DNA of 12,037 nt from Gammaproteobacteria bacterium (GCA_022822245.1 JAJECB010000481.1:1-12037), one strand, 5' to 3'; positions 1 through 10,888 are shown, counted from the stretch's first letter. Program-made: numbers and translations. The notes: generated by a model from the letters alone, not told the origin.

Positions 1-113
1 ATCGCCGGGCGGCGAACGGCGGATCCGCCGGCACCGCTCCTTCTCCTCCGGCCGGCGAGGCGCGCGAGGCGCGCCGGTCGGCGGCCGGTGAGGGCCCCGC
101 GCAAGACGGGGGC
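1..113. other. Left-edge region upstream of grpE, unassigned
   Basis: No gene can be named in this 113-nt stretch. Two + strand frames are open to the left edge. The frame starting at base 1 runs to a TGA at 115-117, so its stop would overlap the grpE start as ATGA, the arrangement expected of an upstream operon partner. Its 38 residues are Arg/Pro/Leu-rich and match no family I recognise; hrcA is a common gene upstream of grpE, but this tail does not look like an HrcA end. The frame starting at base 3 is continuous with grpE and encodes Ala/Gly/Arg-rich sequence without a start codon, so a longer GrpE beginning outside the window cannot be excluded. No CIRCE inverted repeat is visible. Confidence 0.3.
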
Positions 114-791
114 ATGACCGGCGGGCGGGAGCCCGAGGCCGCGGCCGAAGGGTCCGGGCCGGAAGCCGAGACCGAGGATGGGGCCGGCCGGGACGCCGCC
201 GGGACGGACCCGGAGGGCGCCGCCGACGCCCCCGACGCCGGGGCCGCTGCGGACGAACCCGGTCCACCGGCGGAGGAAGAAGGCGGCGAGGCGCCTGCCG
301 GGGATCCGGAGGAGGCCGCCGACACCGTCGAGTCCCTTCGCGCCCGGCTCGACGCGGCCCGCGAGGAGGCCGAGCGCGAGCGCGATGCGGCGCTCCGCGC
401 CCGGGCGGAGGTCGAGAACGTCCGCCGGCGCGCGACCCGCGACGTGGAGCAGGCTCACCGCTTCGGCGTCGAGGGCCTTGTCCGCGAGCTGCTGCCGATG
501 CGCGACAGCCTCGAGCTCGGCATCGGGGCCGCGCGCGAAGAGGGAAGCACCGTCGAGGCCCTCGCGGAGGGGACGGAGATGACCCTTCGCATGCTGACCG
601 CGGCGCTCGAGAAGTTCGGGGCGGTCGAGGTCGACCCGGCCGGCGAGGACTTCGACCCCCGGTTCCACGAGGCCATGTCGATGCGGGAGGCCGAGGGCGT
701 GGAGTCCGGCAAGGTGATCCAGGTCTTCCAGAAGGGCTGCCTGCTGCACGGACGAGTGGTGCGTCCGGCCATGGTCATCGTTTCCCGGTAG
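114..791 (+). CDS. grpE: GrpE, nucleotide exchange factor of the DnaK chaperone
   Basis: GrpE is the cytoplasmic dimer that makes DnaK release ADP and substrate, completing the Hsp70 cycle with DnaJ. The 225-residue product is longer than E. coli GrpE (197) because of an acidic, Ala/Gly/Pro/Glu-rich, probably disordered N-terminus of about 70 residues. A charged coiled coil follows (about 73-125, with the family sequence RAEVENVRRRA). The C-terminal beta domain ends in GCLLHGRVVRPAMVIVSR, which matches the family signature. ATG 114 is the first start in the frame and has a purine-rich ACGGGGG just upstream, but the frame stays open to the left edge, so the true start could lie further out. 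It lies 208 nt before dnaK. The identification is firm; the N-terminus is less certain. Confidence 0.93.
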   Translation: MTGGREPEAAAEGSGPEAETEDGAGRDAAGTDPEGAADAPDAGAAADEPGPPAEEEGGEAPAGDPEEAADTVESLRARLDAAREEAERERDAALRARAEVENVRRRATRDVEQAHRFGVEGLVRELLPMRDSLELGIGAAREEGSTVEALAEGTEMTLRMLTAALEKFGAVEVDPAGEDFDPRFHEAMSMREAEGVESGKVIQVFQKGCLLHGRVVRPAMVIVSR

Positions 792-815
792 CCGGGCCGG
801 GCGATCGCTCGACCA

Positions 816-876
816 CGCGGCCACTCGGCCGTGCGCCCGCGCGGCCTGGCCTCCGGGTACTCGGGCGGCCAGGCCG
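816..876 (+). other. Two inverted repeats after grpE (processing or attenuation hairpins)
   Basis: Two stem-loops lie in the grpE-dnaK spacer. The first pairs 816-822 with 827-833 around an ACTC loop and contains one G-U pair. The second is a perfect 10-bp inverted repeat, CGGCCTGGCC at 842-851 against GGCCAGGCCG at 867-876, with a 15-nt loop. Neither is followed by a T-run, so they are not canonical intrinsic terminators. They could end the grpE message with Rho, or protect or mark the 3' end of grpE when dnaK is transcribed separately from its own promoter. In DNA this GC-rich, hairpins also occur by chance; the 10-bp repeat is the better supported of the two. Confidence 0.4.
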
Positions 877-929
877 ACCCGCACCGGCCGGGGCCGGAAG
901 CGCGTCGCGGGGCAGCCTCCGTCGCTCCG

Positions 930-958
930 GTTGAATTCGGCCGGCCACGCCGCATATT
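930..958 (+). promoter_or_regulatory. Heat-shock (sigma-32-like) promoter of dnaK
   Basis: GTTGAA at 930-935 matches the sigma-32 -35 core CTTGAA at five of six positions. CCGCATAT at 950-957 matches the -10 CCCCATNT with one mismatch. The 14-nt spacer is within the sigma-32 range. Transcription would start near 963-966, giving a leader of about 35 nt before the dnaK ATG. An overlapping sigma-70 reading (TTGAAT 931-936, CATATT 953-958, spacer 16) is weaker, with four of six matches in each box. This is one of the few AT-richer patches in the spacer. The position and match make it a good candidate; activity is inferred. Confidence 0.6.
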
Positions 959-960
959 GA

Positions 961-2930
<1,970 letters not shown>

Positions 2931-3051
2931 CCAGTTGTATTCGCGGGCGAGATTGGACCTGCCGGGGCCGGCGATCCGGCCTCCCGGCGGGCGCGTCCGG
3001 CCGCGCCGGCGGGCCGGCGTGGACCCGCGCTGAGGCAGGCGGGCACCGGGC
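2931..3051 (+). other. dnaK-dnaJ spacer with GC-rich hairpin
   Basis: This 121-nt spacer holds no gene. A stem-loop pairs 2964-2971 with 2976-2983 around a CGAT tetraloop (8 bp, one G-U), followed by further GC-rich self-complementary sequence to about 3020. There is no T-run, so I do not call a terminator. dnaK and dnaJ are normally cotranscribed, and a hairpin here could lower dnaJ expression relative to dnaK by processing or partial termination; that role is inferred. The Shine-Dalgarno region before dnaJ is weak (GAGG at 3032-3035, 16 nt from the ATG). Confidence 0.3.
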
Positions 3052-4179
3052 ATGGCCAAACGCGACTACTACGAGGTGCTCGGGGTCGAGCGCGGCGCCG
3101 GGGAGGACGCGCTGAAGAAGTCCTACCGCCGCCTCGCGATGAAATACCACCCGGATCGCAACCCCGACGACACCCGGGCCGAGGAGAGCTTCAAGGAGGC
3201 CAAGGAGGCGTACGAGGTTCTCTCCGACCCGCAGAAGCGGGCCGCCTACGACCAGTTCGGGCATGACGGGGTCAACGCCGACGCCTTCGCAGGCGCGGGC
3301 TTCGGCGGCGGTTTCCGCGACATCTTCGACGACGTCTTCGGGGACATCTTCGGCGCGCGCGGCGGCGGAGGGACCCGCGCGTACCGCGGGGCGGACCTCC
3401 GCTATCCCCTTGATCTCGATCTCGAGCGGGCGGTGGCGGGCGACACGGTCACCATCCAGGTCCCCACCGTGGTCGACTGCGACACGTGCGGCGGGAGCGG
3501 TGCGCGTCCCGGCACCCACCCCGTCTCCTGCGAGACCTGCGGCGGAAACGGGCAGGTGCGCATGCAGCAGGGATTCTTCTCCCTGCAGCAGACCTGCCCG
3601 CGCTGCAAGGGGGCGGGGACCGTCGTCAGCGACCCTTGCGGGACGTGCCGCGGGGCCGGGAAGGTCCGCGATCGAAAGACCCTTTCGGTCAAGATCCCGC
3701 CCGGGGTGGACGACGGCGACCGGATCCGGCTCGCCGGCGAAGGCGAGAGCGGCTCGCGCCCGGGGGCGAGCGGGGATCTCTACGTCGAGATCTCGGTGCG
3801 CGACCACCCCATCTTCGAGCGGCAGGGACGGGACCTCGGGTGCGAGGTGCCGATCAGCTTCGCGACCGCCACCCTCGGCGGCGAGGTGCAGGTCCCCACC
3901 CTGAATGGAGCGGTGAACCTCAAGGTTCCCGCGGGTACGCAGACCGGTGGTCACTTCCGCCTCCGCGGCAAGGGGGTCCGGTCGGTGCGGGGGGGCACGA
4001 TCGGTGATCTGCTCTGCCGGGTGGTGGTGGAGACCCCGGTCAACCTGACCGCGCGGCAGAAGGAGCTCCTCGGCGAGTTCGACGACGCCCTGAAGGGCGG
4101 AGACGAGTCCGCGCACGCGCCGCGGGCGACTTCGTGGTTCAATGGCGTCAAGCGGTTCTTCGAGGATATGCGTTCATGA
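3052..4179 (+). CDS. dnaJ: DnaJ (Hsp40) co-chaperone
   Basis: DnaJ delivers unfolded substrates to DnaK and stimulates its ATPase. The 375-residue protein has every class I Hsp40 part in order. The J domain (about 1-70) carries the HPD motif at 33-35. A Gly/Phe-rich linker contains [12 protein letters not shown]. The zinc domain has four CXXCXGXG repeats at 143-150 (CDTCGGSG), 160-167 (CETCGGNG), 182-189 (CPRCKGAG) and 196-203 (CGTCRGAG), and the C-terminal substrate-binding domains follow. The length equals that of E. coli DnaJ (376), and no key residue is missing. It follows dnaK by 121 nt, and its TGA overlaps the dapB ATG in ATGA, so the two are probably translationally coupled. Confidence 0.97.
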   Translation: MAKRDYYEVLGVERGAGEDALKKSYRRLAMKYHPDRNPDDTRAEESFKEAKEAYEVLSDPQKRAAYDQFGHDGVNADAFAGAGFGGGFRDIFDDVFGDIFGARGGGGTRAYRGADLRYPLDLDLERAVAGDTVTIQVPTVVDCDTCGGSGARPGTHPVSCETCGGNGQVRMQQGFFSLQQTCPRCKGAGTVVSDPCGTCRGAGKVRDRKTLSVKIPPGVDDGDRIRLAGEGESGSRPGASGDLYVEISVRDHPIFERQGRDLGCEVPISFATATLGGEVQVPTLNGAVNLKVPAGTQTGGHFRLRGKGVRSVRGGTIGDLLCRVVVETPVNLTARQKELLGEFDDALKGGDESAHAPRATSWFNGVKRFFEDMRS

Positions 4180-4991
4180 CCAGCGAAGCGATGCGAGTCG
4201 CGATCTCCGGCGCGGCGGGGCGGATGGGCCGGACCCTGGTGGCGGCCTGCGCCGGGCATCCGGACTTCGAGTGCGCGGGCGCGCTGGAGCAGTCCGGCCA
4301 CGAGGCGCTCGGCTCCGACGCGGGGACGCTCGCCGGGTCGGGGGCCAATGGAGTCGAGGTGACGGACGATCCGGGCCGGTTCCTCGGCGCCGTGGACGGA
4401 GTCATCGACTTCGGCTTCCCCTCCGGGACGGTGGCCCTTGCCGAGCGTTGCCGCGCGGCCGCAACGCAGCTCGTCATCGGGACCACGGGGTTCTCGGTCG
4501 AGGAGCGGGCGCGGGTCGAGGCGTGCGCGGCGGACATCCCCGTGCTCATCGCTCCGAACATGAGCGTCGGAGTCAACGCCTGCTTCCACCTCATCGACGT
4601 CGCGAGCCGGATCCTCGGAGGGGAGACCGACATCGAGATCATCGAGATGCACCATCGCAACAAGGTCGATGCGCCGTCCGGCACCGCGGTGCGGATGGGC
4701 GAGATCGTGGCCGGGGCGCTCGGGCGCGACCTCGCGAAGTGCGCGATCTACGGCCGGGAAGGGCATACGGGGGTGCGCGACCGCGAGACCATCGGGTTCG
4801 AGACGATCCGCGGCGGCGACGCCGTCGGCGAGCATACGGTGATGTTCGTGGGCACCGGGGAGCGGATCGAGATCACCCATCGGGCCGGGAGCCGCCTCAA
4901 CTTCGCGCACGGGGCGCTTCGCGCGTCGCGCTGGTTGCGGGAGCGCGGACCCGGCCTCTACGATATGCAGGACGTCCTCGGGCTTCGCTGA
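4176..4991 (+). CDS. dapB: DapB, 4-hydroxy-tetrahydrodipicolinate reductase
   Basis: DapB reduces 4-hydroxy-tetrahydrodipicolinate with NAD(P)H in the lysine and meso-diaminopimelate pathway, supplying peptidoglycan. From ATG 4176 the product has 271 residues (E. coli 273). The Rossmann motif GAAGRMG is at 12-18, and APNMSVGVN opens the second domain. The catalytic stretch [13 protein letters not shown] places His159, His160 and Lys163 at the E. coli positions. The frame is open upstream to a GTG at 4134, but ATG 4176 has GAGGA at 4162-4166 and overlaps the dnaJ stop, so I prefer it; ATG 4191 is a lesser alternative. dapB after dnaJ is normal for gammaproteobacteria, but carA and carB do not follow it here. 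Confidence 0.96.
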   Translation: MTSEAMRVAISGAAGRMGRTLVAACAGHPDFECAGALEQSGHEALGSDAGTLAGSGANGVEVTDDPGRFLGAVDGVIDFGFPSGTVALAERCRAAATQLVIGTTGFSVEERARVEACAADIPVLIAPNMSVGVNACFHLIDVASRILGGETDIEIIEMHHRNKVDAPSGTAVRMGEIVAGALGRDLAKCAIYGREGHTGVRDRETIGFETIRGGDAVGEHTVMFVGTGERIEITHRAGSRLNFAHGALRASRWLRERGPGLYDMQDVLGLR

Positions 4992-5060
4992 GGCGTCGGG
5001 CCCCGGCTCGTTCGGCCGGCTTCGTCATCCTCGGCAGGTAACCAGCGCCGGAATTCTTTG

Positions 5061-5540
5061 ATGAGCGATCGTCCGCCGATGACCGCGGCCGGAGCGGCGC
5101 GCCTGCGCGCGGAGCTCGACCGCCTGCGCAACGTCGAGCGCCCGCGCGTCATCCGCGCGATCGGCGAGGCGCGCGAGCACGGAGACCTGCGCGAGAACGC
5201 GGAGTACCACGCCGCGCGCGAGGAGCAGAGCTTCCTCGAGGGCCGCATCGCGGAGATCGAGAGCCAGCTCGCGCGGGCGCAGGTCATCGACCCCGCGAGC
5301 CTCGAGGCGGGGGGGCGCATCGTGTTCGGGGCCACCGTCCGGCTCGTCGACGTCGAGACCGGCGAGGAGCACGGCTACCAGATCGTGGGAGTGCTCGAGG
5401 CGGAGATCACGGAGGGACGTCTCTCCGTCGCGTCCCCGTTCGCGCGTGCCCTCATCGGCCGCCGCGAAGGCGACACGGTGACCGTCCACGCACCCGGAGG
5501 CGAGCGCGAGTACGAGATCGTCGTCGTCGAATACCGTTGA
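5061..5540 (+). CDS. greA: GreA, transcript cleavage factor
   Basis: GreA enters the secondary channel of RNA polymerase and promotes cleavage of backtracked RNA, so that stalled complexes resume. From ATG 5061 it has 159 residues (E. coli 158). The N-terminal coiled coil carries the tip sequence [14 protein letters not shown], with the acidic Asp42 and Glu45 that coordinate the catalytic metal. The C-terminal FKBP-like domain ends in [18 protein letters not shown] at 5058 directly precedes the ATG and is an unlikely start; MSDRPPMT aligns with the E. coli MQAIPMT start. The Shine-Dalgarno match is poor (GGAA near 5050-5053). It lies 69 nt after dapB, where many relatives have carA and carB. 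Confidence 0.95.
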   Translation: MSDRPPMTAAGAARLRAELDRLRNVERPRVIRAIGEAREHGDLRENAEYHAAREEQSFLEGRIAEIESQLARAQVIDPASLEAGGRIVFGATVRLVDVETGEEHGYQIVGVLEAEITEGRLSVASPFARALIGRREGDTVTVHAPGGEREYEIVVVEYR

Positions 5541-5557
5541 TCGAACCCCTTTCCCGA

Positions 5558-5567
5558 CAACGCGTTG
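5558..5567. other. 10-bp palindrome in greA-rlmE spacer
   Basis: CAACGCGTTG is a perfect 10-bp palindrome in the 82-nt spacer after greA. Just downstream, the octamer TTCGCTCT occurs twice, at 5571-5578 and 5584-5591, 13 bp apart. No -10/-35 pair is clear. The palindrome could be a regulator site or chance; nothing in the sequence decides. In some gammaproteobacteria yhbY lies in this position, but no such gene is present. Confidence 0.2.
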
Positions 5568-5622
5568 CGGTTCGCTCTTCCGTTTCGCTCTCACGCTCGG
5601 AGGTCCTCGATCGGTTCACCCC

Positions 5623-6222
5623 ATGGCACGGCGCTGGATAGAGTCCTGGCGTGACGACGAATTCGTCCGGCGTGCCCGCACCGAGGGCTACCGGGCGCGA
5701 TCGGCCTTCAAGCTCGCCGAGCTGGACGAGCGTCACCAGCTCGTGCGCCCGGGGTCCACGGCGGTGGACCTCGGCGCCGCGCCCGGGGCCTGGTGCCAGT
5801 ATCTGCGGCGCCGCGGGGCGTCGCGGGTGGTGGCGATCGACCTCCTGCCCATGGAGCCGCTCCCGGGGGTGGACTTCATCCAGGGCGATTTCCGGGAGGA
5901 GGCGGCCCTTGCGGCCCTGCTCGAGGGTCTCGGACCTGGAGGTGCGGACCTTGTGCTCTCGGATCTCGCACCCAATATGGGAGGCATGAAGGCCGTCGAC
6001 CAGCCGCGGGCGATGCACCTGGCCGAGCTCGCTCTCGAGCTCGCCGGCCGGGTCCTCGTTCCGGGCGGCGGCTTCGTGGTCAAGGCCTTCCACGGGGAAG
6101 GGTTCGACCCGTTCGTGCGCGAGGTGCGCGAGGGCTTTGATTCGGTGCGCATCCGCAAGCCTCGGGCGTCGCGGCCCCGTTCGCCCGAGGTGTACGTCGT
6201 GGCGTGCGGGCATCGCGTATAA
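5623..6222 (+). CDS. rlmE: RlmE (FtsJ/RrmJ), 23S rRNA U2552 2'-O-methyltransferase
   Basis: RlmE methylates the 2'-hydroxyl of U2552 in the A loop of 23S rRNA on the 50S particle, using S-adenosylmethionine, and aids late ribosome assembly. In E. coli it is heat-shock induced. The 199-residue protein has the SAM motif [10 protein letters not shown] at 48-57, AIDLLPM at the end of the second strand, and the full K-D-K-E tetrad as Lys30, Asp114 (in [10 protein letters not shown]), Lys154 (in VVKAFHG) and Glu189 (in SPEVYVVA). A good GGAGGT at 5599-5604 is 18 nt from the ATG, longer than usual, but no in-frame start lies nearer. ftsH follows after 28 nt, as in E. coli. Confidence 0.96.
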   Translation: MARRWIESWRDDEFVRRARTEGYRARSAFKLAELDERHQLVRPGSTAVDLGAAPGAWCQYLRRRGASRVVAIDLLPMEPLPGVDFIQGDFREEAALAALLEGLGPGGADLVLSDLAPNMGGMKAVDQPRAMHLAELALELAGRVLVPGGGFVVKAFHGEGFDPFVREVREGFDSVRIRKPRASRPRSPEVYVVACGHRV

Positions 6223-6223
6223 T
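6218..6223 (+). promoter_or_regulatory. Candidate -10 box of an ftsH promoter
   Basis: A perfect TATAAT overlaps the rlmE stop codon, 27 nt before the ftsH ATG. It stands out in very GC-rich surroundings and would give a start near 6230, just ahead of the ftsH Shine-Dalgarno. No convincing TTGACA-like box lies 16-18 bp upstream, and there is no extended TG. The call rests on the -10 alone and on position. Confidence 0.3.
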
Positions 6224-6235
6224 TCATTCGATCCC

Positions 6236-6242
6236 GGGAGGA
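6236..6242 (+). promoter_or_regulatory. Shine-Dalgarno of ftsH (decides start)
   Basis: GGGAGGA ends 8 nt before ATG 6251 and 17 nt before the second ATG at 6260. It therefore favours the [11 protein letters not shown] start over MAKNLILW and over the upstream in-frame starts inside rlmE. It is one of the strongest ribosome binding sites in the window. Confidence 0.7.
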
Positions 6243-6250
6243 TCGGCGCA

Positions 6251-8182
<1,932 letters not shown>

Positions 8183-8198
8183 CGGCGGTCCGGCACGG

Positions 8199-9593
8199 AT
8201 GAAGCCGCGGCTTTTCGGCACTGACGGAATCCGGGGCAGGGTCGGGCGCCATCCCATCACCCCCGACTTCATGCTTCGGCTCGGCTGGGCCGCGGGCCGG
8301 GTGTTCGCGAACGACGGCGACGGTCTCGTCCTCATCGGCAAGGACACCCGCATCTCCGGCTACATGTTCGAGTCGGCCCTCGAAGCGGGGCTCTCCGCGG
8401 CCGGCGCCGACGTGCGGCTGCTCGGTCCGACCCCGACGCCGGCCGTCGCGTACCTGACCCAGACCCACCGCGCCGATGCCGGCATCGTGATCAGCGCCTC
8501 CCACAACCCCTACTTCGACAACGGCATCAAGTTCTTCACCCGGGAGGGCGGAAAGCTCTCCGACGAGGCGGAGGTCGCGATCGAGCTCGCCCTCGAGCGC
8601 CCGCTCGAGGCGGTCGCGTCCGACCGCATCGGCAAGGTGCAGCGGATGGACGACGCGGCGGGGCGCTATATCGAGTTCTGCAAGAGCACCCTCCCGCGGC
8701 GCACCATGCTCGACGGGCTGCGGCTCGTCGTCGACTGCGCGCACGGCGCGGCCTACCAGATCGCGCCCAGCGTGTTCGGGGAGCTCGGCGCGCAGGTCGT
8801 ACCCATCGGGGTGAGCCCGAACGGGCTCAACATCAACGACGGCTTCGGGGCGGTCAACCCGGCCCGGATGCGTCAGGCTGTCCTCGACCACCGGGCGGAT
8901 GCCGGCATCGCCCTCGACGGAGACGGCGACCGGCTCATCATGGCCGATGCGCGCGGCGACCTCCTCGACGGCGACGACATCCTGTTCGTGATCGCCGAGG
9001 ACCGCCAGCGCCGGGGCGTGCTCGGCGGGGGAGTGGTCGGGACCCTGATGACGAATCTCGGGCTCGAGGAGTCGCTCGGGGACCGGGGCATCGTGTTCGA
9101 TCGCGCGAACGTCGGGGACCGGCAGGTCCTCCAACGACTGGGGGCCAAGGGGTGGCTCCTGGGGGGCGAGACCTCGGGGCACATCGTGTGCCTCGACCAG
9201 AACACGACGGGGGACGGCATCATCGCCGCGCTCCAGGTGCTGTTCGCGATGGTGGACCGGGGGAAGGGGCTGGCCGATCTGCGCCGCGGATTCCGGAAGT
9301 ACCCGCAGCGAATCGAGAACGTCAGGGTCCAATCGCATTCCAGCGCCATCTTCGATTCACCCGGGCTCCAGCGCGCGGTGCGCGATGCCGAAGCCGACCT
9401 CGGGACCGGAGGCCGGGTCCTGGTCCGACTCTCCGGCACCGAGGCGCTGGTGCGGGTGATGGTGGAGGGCGCCGCCGAGGATCAGGTGAACGACCTCGCG
9501 GGCCGCATCGCTATCGCCGTGGAGCGCGCCGCCGGCACGCAGGACCCGCGCGAGGGCGAACCCGCCGCGACGGCCGAGCACCATGGCGCGTAG
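8199..9593 (+). CDS. glmM: GlmM, phosphoglucosamine mutase
   Basis: GlmM converts glucosamine-6-phosphate to glucosamine-1-phosphate, feeding UDP-GlcNAc for peptidoglycan and lipopolysaccharide. The 464-residue protein opens with the family's KPRLFGTDGIRGRVG. The active-site stretch ISASHNPYFDNG holds the phosphorylated serine, Ser101. The metal loop DGDGDR is at 240-245. The sugar-binding GGETSGH and the C-terminal phosphate-binding RLSGTEALVRVMVEG are both present. It is about 20 residues longer than the E. coli enzyme (445), mostly from a hydrophilic tail beyond the last domain. That tail overlaps tpiA by 11 nt, so coupling is likely. The Shine-Dalgarno region is weak, and the gene sits 16 nt after ftsH. 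Confidence 0.96.
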   Translation: MKPRLFGTDGIRGRVGRHPITPDFMLRLGWAAGRVFANDGDGLVLIGKDTRISGYMFESALEAGLSAAGADVRLLGPTPTPAVAYLTQTHRADAGIVISASHNPYFDNGIKFFTREGGKLSDEAEVAIELALERPLEAVASDRIGKVQRMDDAAGRYIEFCKSTLPRRTMLDGLRLVVDCAHGAAYQIAPSVFGELGAQVVPIGVSPNGLNINDGFGAVNPARMRQAVLDHRADAGIALDGDGDRLIMADARGDLLDGDDILFVIAEDRQRRGVLGGGVVGTLMTNLGLEESLGDRGIVFDRANVGDRQVLQRLGAKGWLLGGETSGHIVCLDQNTTGDGIIAALQVLFAMVDRGKGLADLRRGFRKYPQRIENVRVQSHSSAIFDSPGLQRAVRDAEADLGTGGRVLVRLSGTEALVRVMVEGAAEDQVNDLAGRIAIAVERAAGTQDPREGEPAATAEHHGA

Positions 9594-10338
9594 GCCGCTC
9601 GTCGTCGGAAACTGGAAGATGCACGGCACCGCGCGGGAAGCCACCGACCTCGCACGCGCGCTTGTGGACGGGGCGCAGGACGAGGGTGCCGACGTCGCCG
9701 TCTGCCCGCCGTTCCCCTACCTCGCCGCGGTTGCGGGGGTCGTGGCCGGCACGCGGGTCGCGCTCGGCGCCCAGGACGTCTCCCGCCATGGCCCGGGGGC
9801 GCACACCGGGGAGGTCGCGGCCTCGATGCTGCGTGACGTCGGCTGCCGCTTCGTCGTCGTCGGCCACTCGGAGCGCCGCCACGGGCTCGGCGAGACCGAC
9901 GAGGCGGTGCGGGCCAAGTTCGAGCGTGCGAGGGAATGCGGGCTCGTCCCCATCGCCTGCGTGGGTGAAACCCTTCAGGAGCGAGAGGCGGGGGAGGCGG
10001 ACCGGGTCGTCGGCCGTCAGATCGACGCGCTGCTCGCGGACGGGGGCGTGGAAGCGGTGGGAGAGAGCGTGATCGCCTACGAGCCGGTGTGGGCGATCGG
10101 CACGGGCCGGACCGCCGCCCCGGACGACGCCCAGGCCATGCACCGGGCGGTGCGCGAACGGGTTGCGGGCCGCCGTCCGGCCGCCGCCGGATCGGTGCGG
10201 ATCCTGTACGGCGGGAGCGTCAGTGAGAAGAATGCGGCGGACCTCTTCTCCATGCCCGACATCGACGGCGGGCTGGTCGGGGGAGCATCCCTCGACGCCG
10301 GCCGGTTCACCGCGATCCGCCGGGCGGCGGCCGGATGA
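9583..10338 (+). CDS. tpiA: TpiA, triosephosphate isomerase
   Basis: TpiA interconverts dihydroxyacetone phosphate and glyceraldehyde-3-phosphate in glycolysis and gluconeogenesis. The 251-residue TIM barrel has all catalytic residues: Asn10 and Lys12 in VGNWKMHG, His95 in VVVGHSERR, and Glu167 in AYEPVWAIGTG, which runs into the flexible loop 6. The phosphate grips YGGSV and GGASL near the C-terminus are intact. ATG 9583 lies inside the end of glmM (11-nt overlap); the only later Met would cut off the catalytic Asn and Lys, so this start is required. glmM-tpiA-secG is the known Pseudomonas-type order. Nothing is unusual. Confidence 0.97.
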   Translation: MARRPLVVGNWKMHGTAREATDLARALVDGAQDEGADVAVCPPFPYLAAVAGVVAGTRVALGAQDVSRHGPGAHTGEVAASMLRDVGCRFVVVGHSERRHGLGETDEAVRAKFERARECGLVPIACVGETLQEREAGEADRVVGRQIDALLADGGVEAVGESVIAYEPVWAIGTGRTAAPDDAQAMHRAVRERVAGRRPAAAGSVRILYGGSVSEKNAADLFSMPDIDGGLVGGASLDAGRFTAIRRAAAG

Positions 10339-10352
10339 ACGGCCGCGTACGC

Positions 10353-10373
10353 CGGTCGGCCCGGAGCCGGCCG
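10353..10373 (+). other. Hairpin in the tpiA-secG spacer
   Basis: CGGTCGGC at 10353-10360 pairs with GCCGGCCG at 10366-10373 (8 bp, one U-G) around a CCGGA loop, in the 61-nt spacer before secG. No T-run follows. It may partly terminate or stabilise the upstream message, or it may be chance in GC-rich DNA. Confidence 0.25.
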
Positions 10374-10399
10374 CCAACCGGACTCGAACGGGGACCGAG

Positions 10400-10771
10400 A
10401 TGCTGACCATCCTCACGACGTTTCACATCCTCGCCGCGCTGGCCATCATCGCGCTCGTCCTGCTGCAGCAGGGCAAGGGCGCGGATGCCGGCGCGGCCTT
10501 CGGCGCGGGGGGCTCGGGAACCGTGTTCGGCGCCCGCGGCGCCGCGTCCTTCCTGACCCGCACCACCGCGGCGCTCGCGGTGGTCTTCTTCCTCACCAGC
10601 CTCGGACTCGCGTGGCTCGCGAGCCAGCAGGTGGAGCGCCGCAGCGTGGTGGAGCGTACCGAGGCGCCGGCCGAGTCCGGCCCGGTCCCGGCATCGACCA
10701 GCGACGTGCCGGCGGCCGTCTCGGACGTGCCGGCCTCCGACGTTCCGAAGGGAACTTCGTCCGACAACTGA
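10400..10771 (+). CDS. secG: SecG, auxiliary subunit of the SecYEG translocon
   Basis: SecG is the small inner-membrane partner of SecYE that aids SecA-driven export. From ATG 10400 the product has 123 residues (E. coli 110). TM1 spans about 2-22, the conserved LLQQGKGADAGAAFGAGGSG follows with TVFGARGAASFLTR, and TM2 spans about 54-74. The tail after residue 80 is hydrophilic, rich in Ser, Pro, Val and Asp, and contains SDVP three times (101-104, 108-111, 113-116). The frame is open upstream of 10400, but only this start gives a proper SecG N-terminus, and GGGGA precedes it. In many gammaproteobacteria a leucine tRNA follows secG; here there is none before gabD. Confidence 0.94.
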   Translation: MLTILTTFHILAALAIIALVLLQQGKGADAGAAFGAGGSGTVFGARGAASFLTRTTAALAVVFFLTSLGLAWLASQQVERRSVVERTEAPAESGPVPASTSDVPAAVSDVPASDVPKGTSSDN

Positions 10772-10786
10772 TCCGGTTCCGCGGCC

Positions 10787-10830
10787 GGGTCCCGACTGGG
10801 CCCCGACTGGGCCCCGACTGGGCCCTGACC
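10787..10830 (+). repeat. 11-bp tandem repeat with phased GGGCCC dyads
   Basis: CCCGACTGGGC occurs three times exactly (10791-10801, 10802-10812, 10813-10823), followed by a decayed fourth copy starting CCTGACC. The unit creates GGGCCC palindromes at 10798-10803, 10809-10814 and 10820-10825, with a related GGGTCCC at 10787-10793. Adjacent GGGCCC copies can pair around a CGACT loop, so RNA from here could form alternative 6-bp hairpins. The array begins 19 nt after the secG stop. It could act as a phased binding site, as a termination or processing structure, or be slippage debris. Confidence 0.85.
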
Positions 10831-10856
10831 GAGAGGCCGGGCCTTGCGCGGCCGAG

Positions 10857-10876
10857 CCGCGCCCCGGCGGGCGCGG
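10857..10876 (+). terminator. Strong GC hairpin between secG and gabD (possible terminator)
   Basis: CCGCGCCC at 10857-10864 and GGGCGCGG at 10869-10876 form a perfect 8-bp, all-GC stem with a CGGC loop. No T-run follows, so a classical intrinsic terminator is not shown. Its place, 13 nt before the gabD Shine-Dalgarno, would suit an attenuator or the end of the secG message. It is a structural observation; function is inferred. Confidence 0.3.
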
Positions 10877-10888
10877 GGCCGAACTTGT

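Noticed and set aside
10372..10396. tRNA-like GACTCGAACGGGGAC before secG
   Set aside because: It vaguely recalls a T-arm but has no matching acceptor stem, anticodon arm or D-arm around it.
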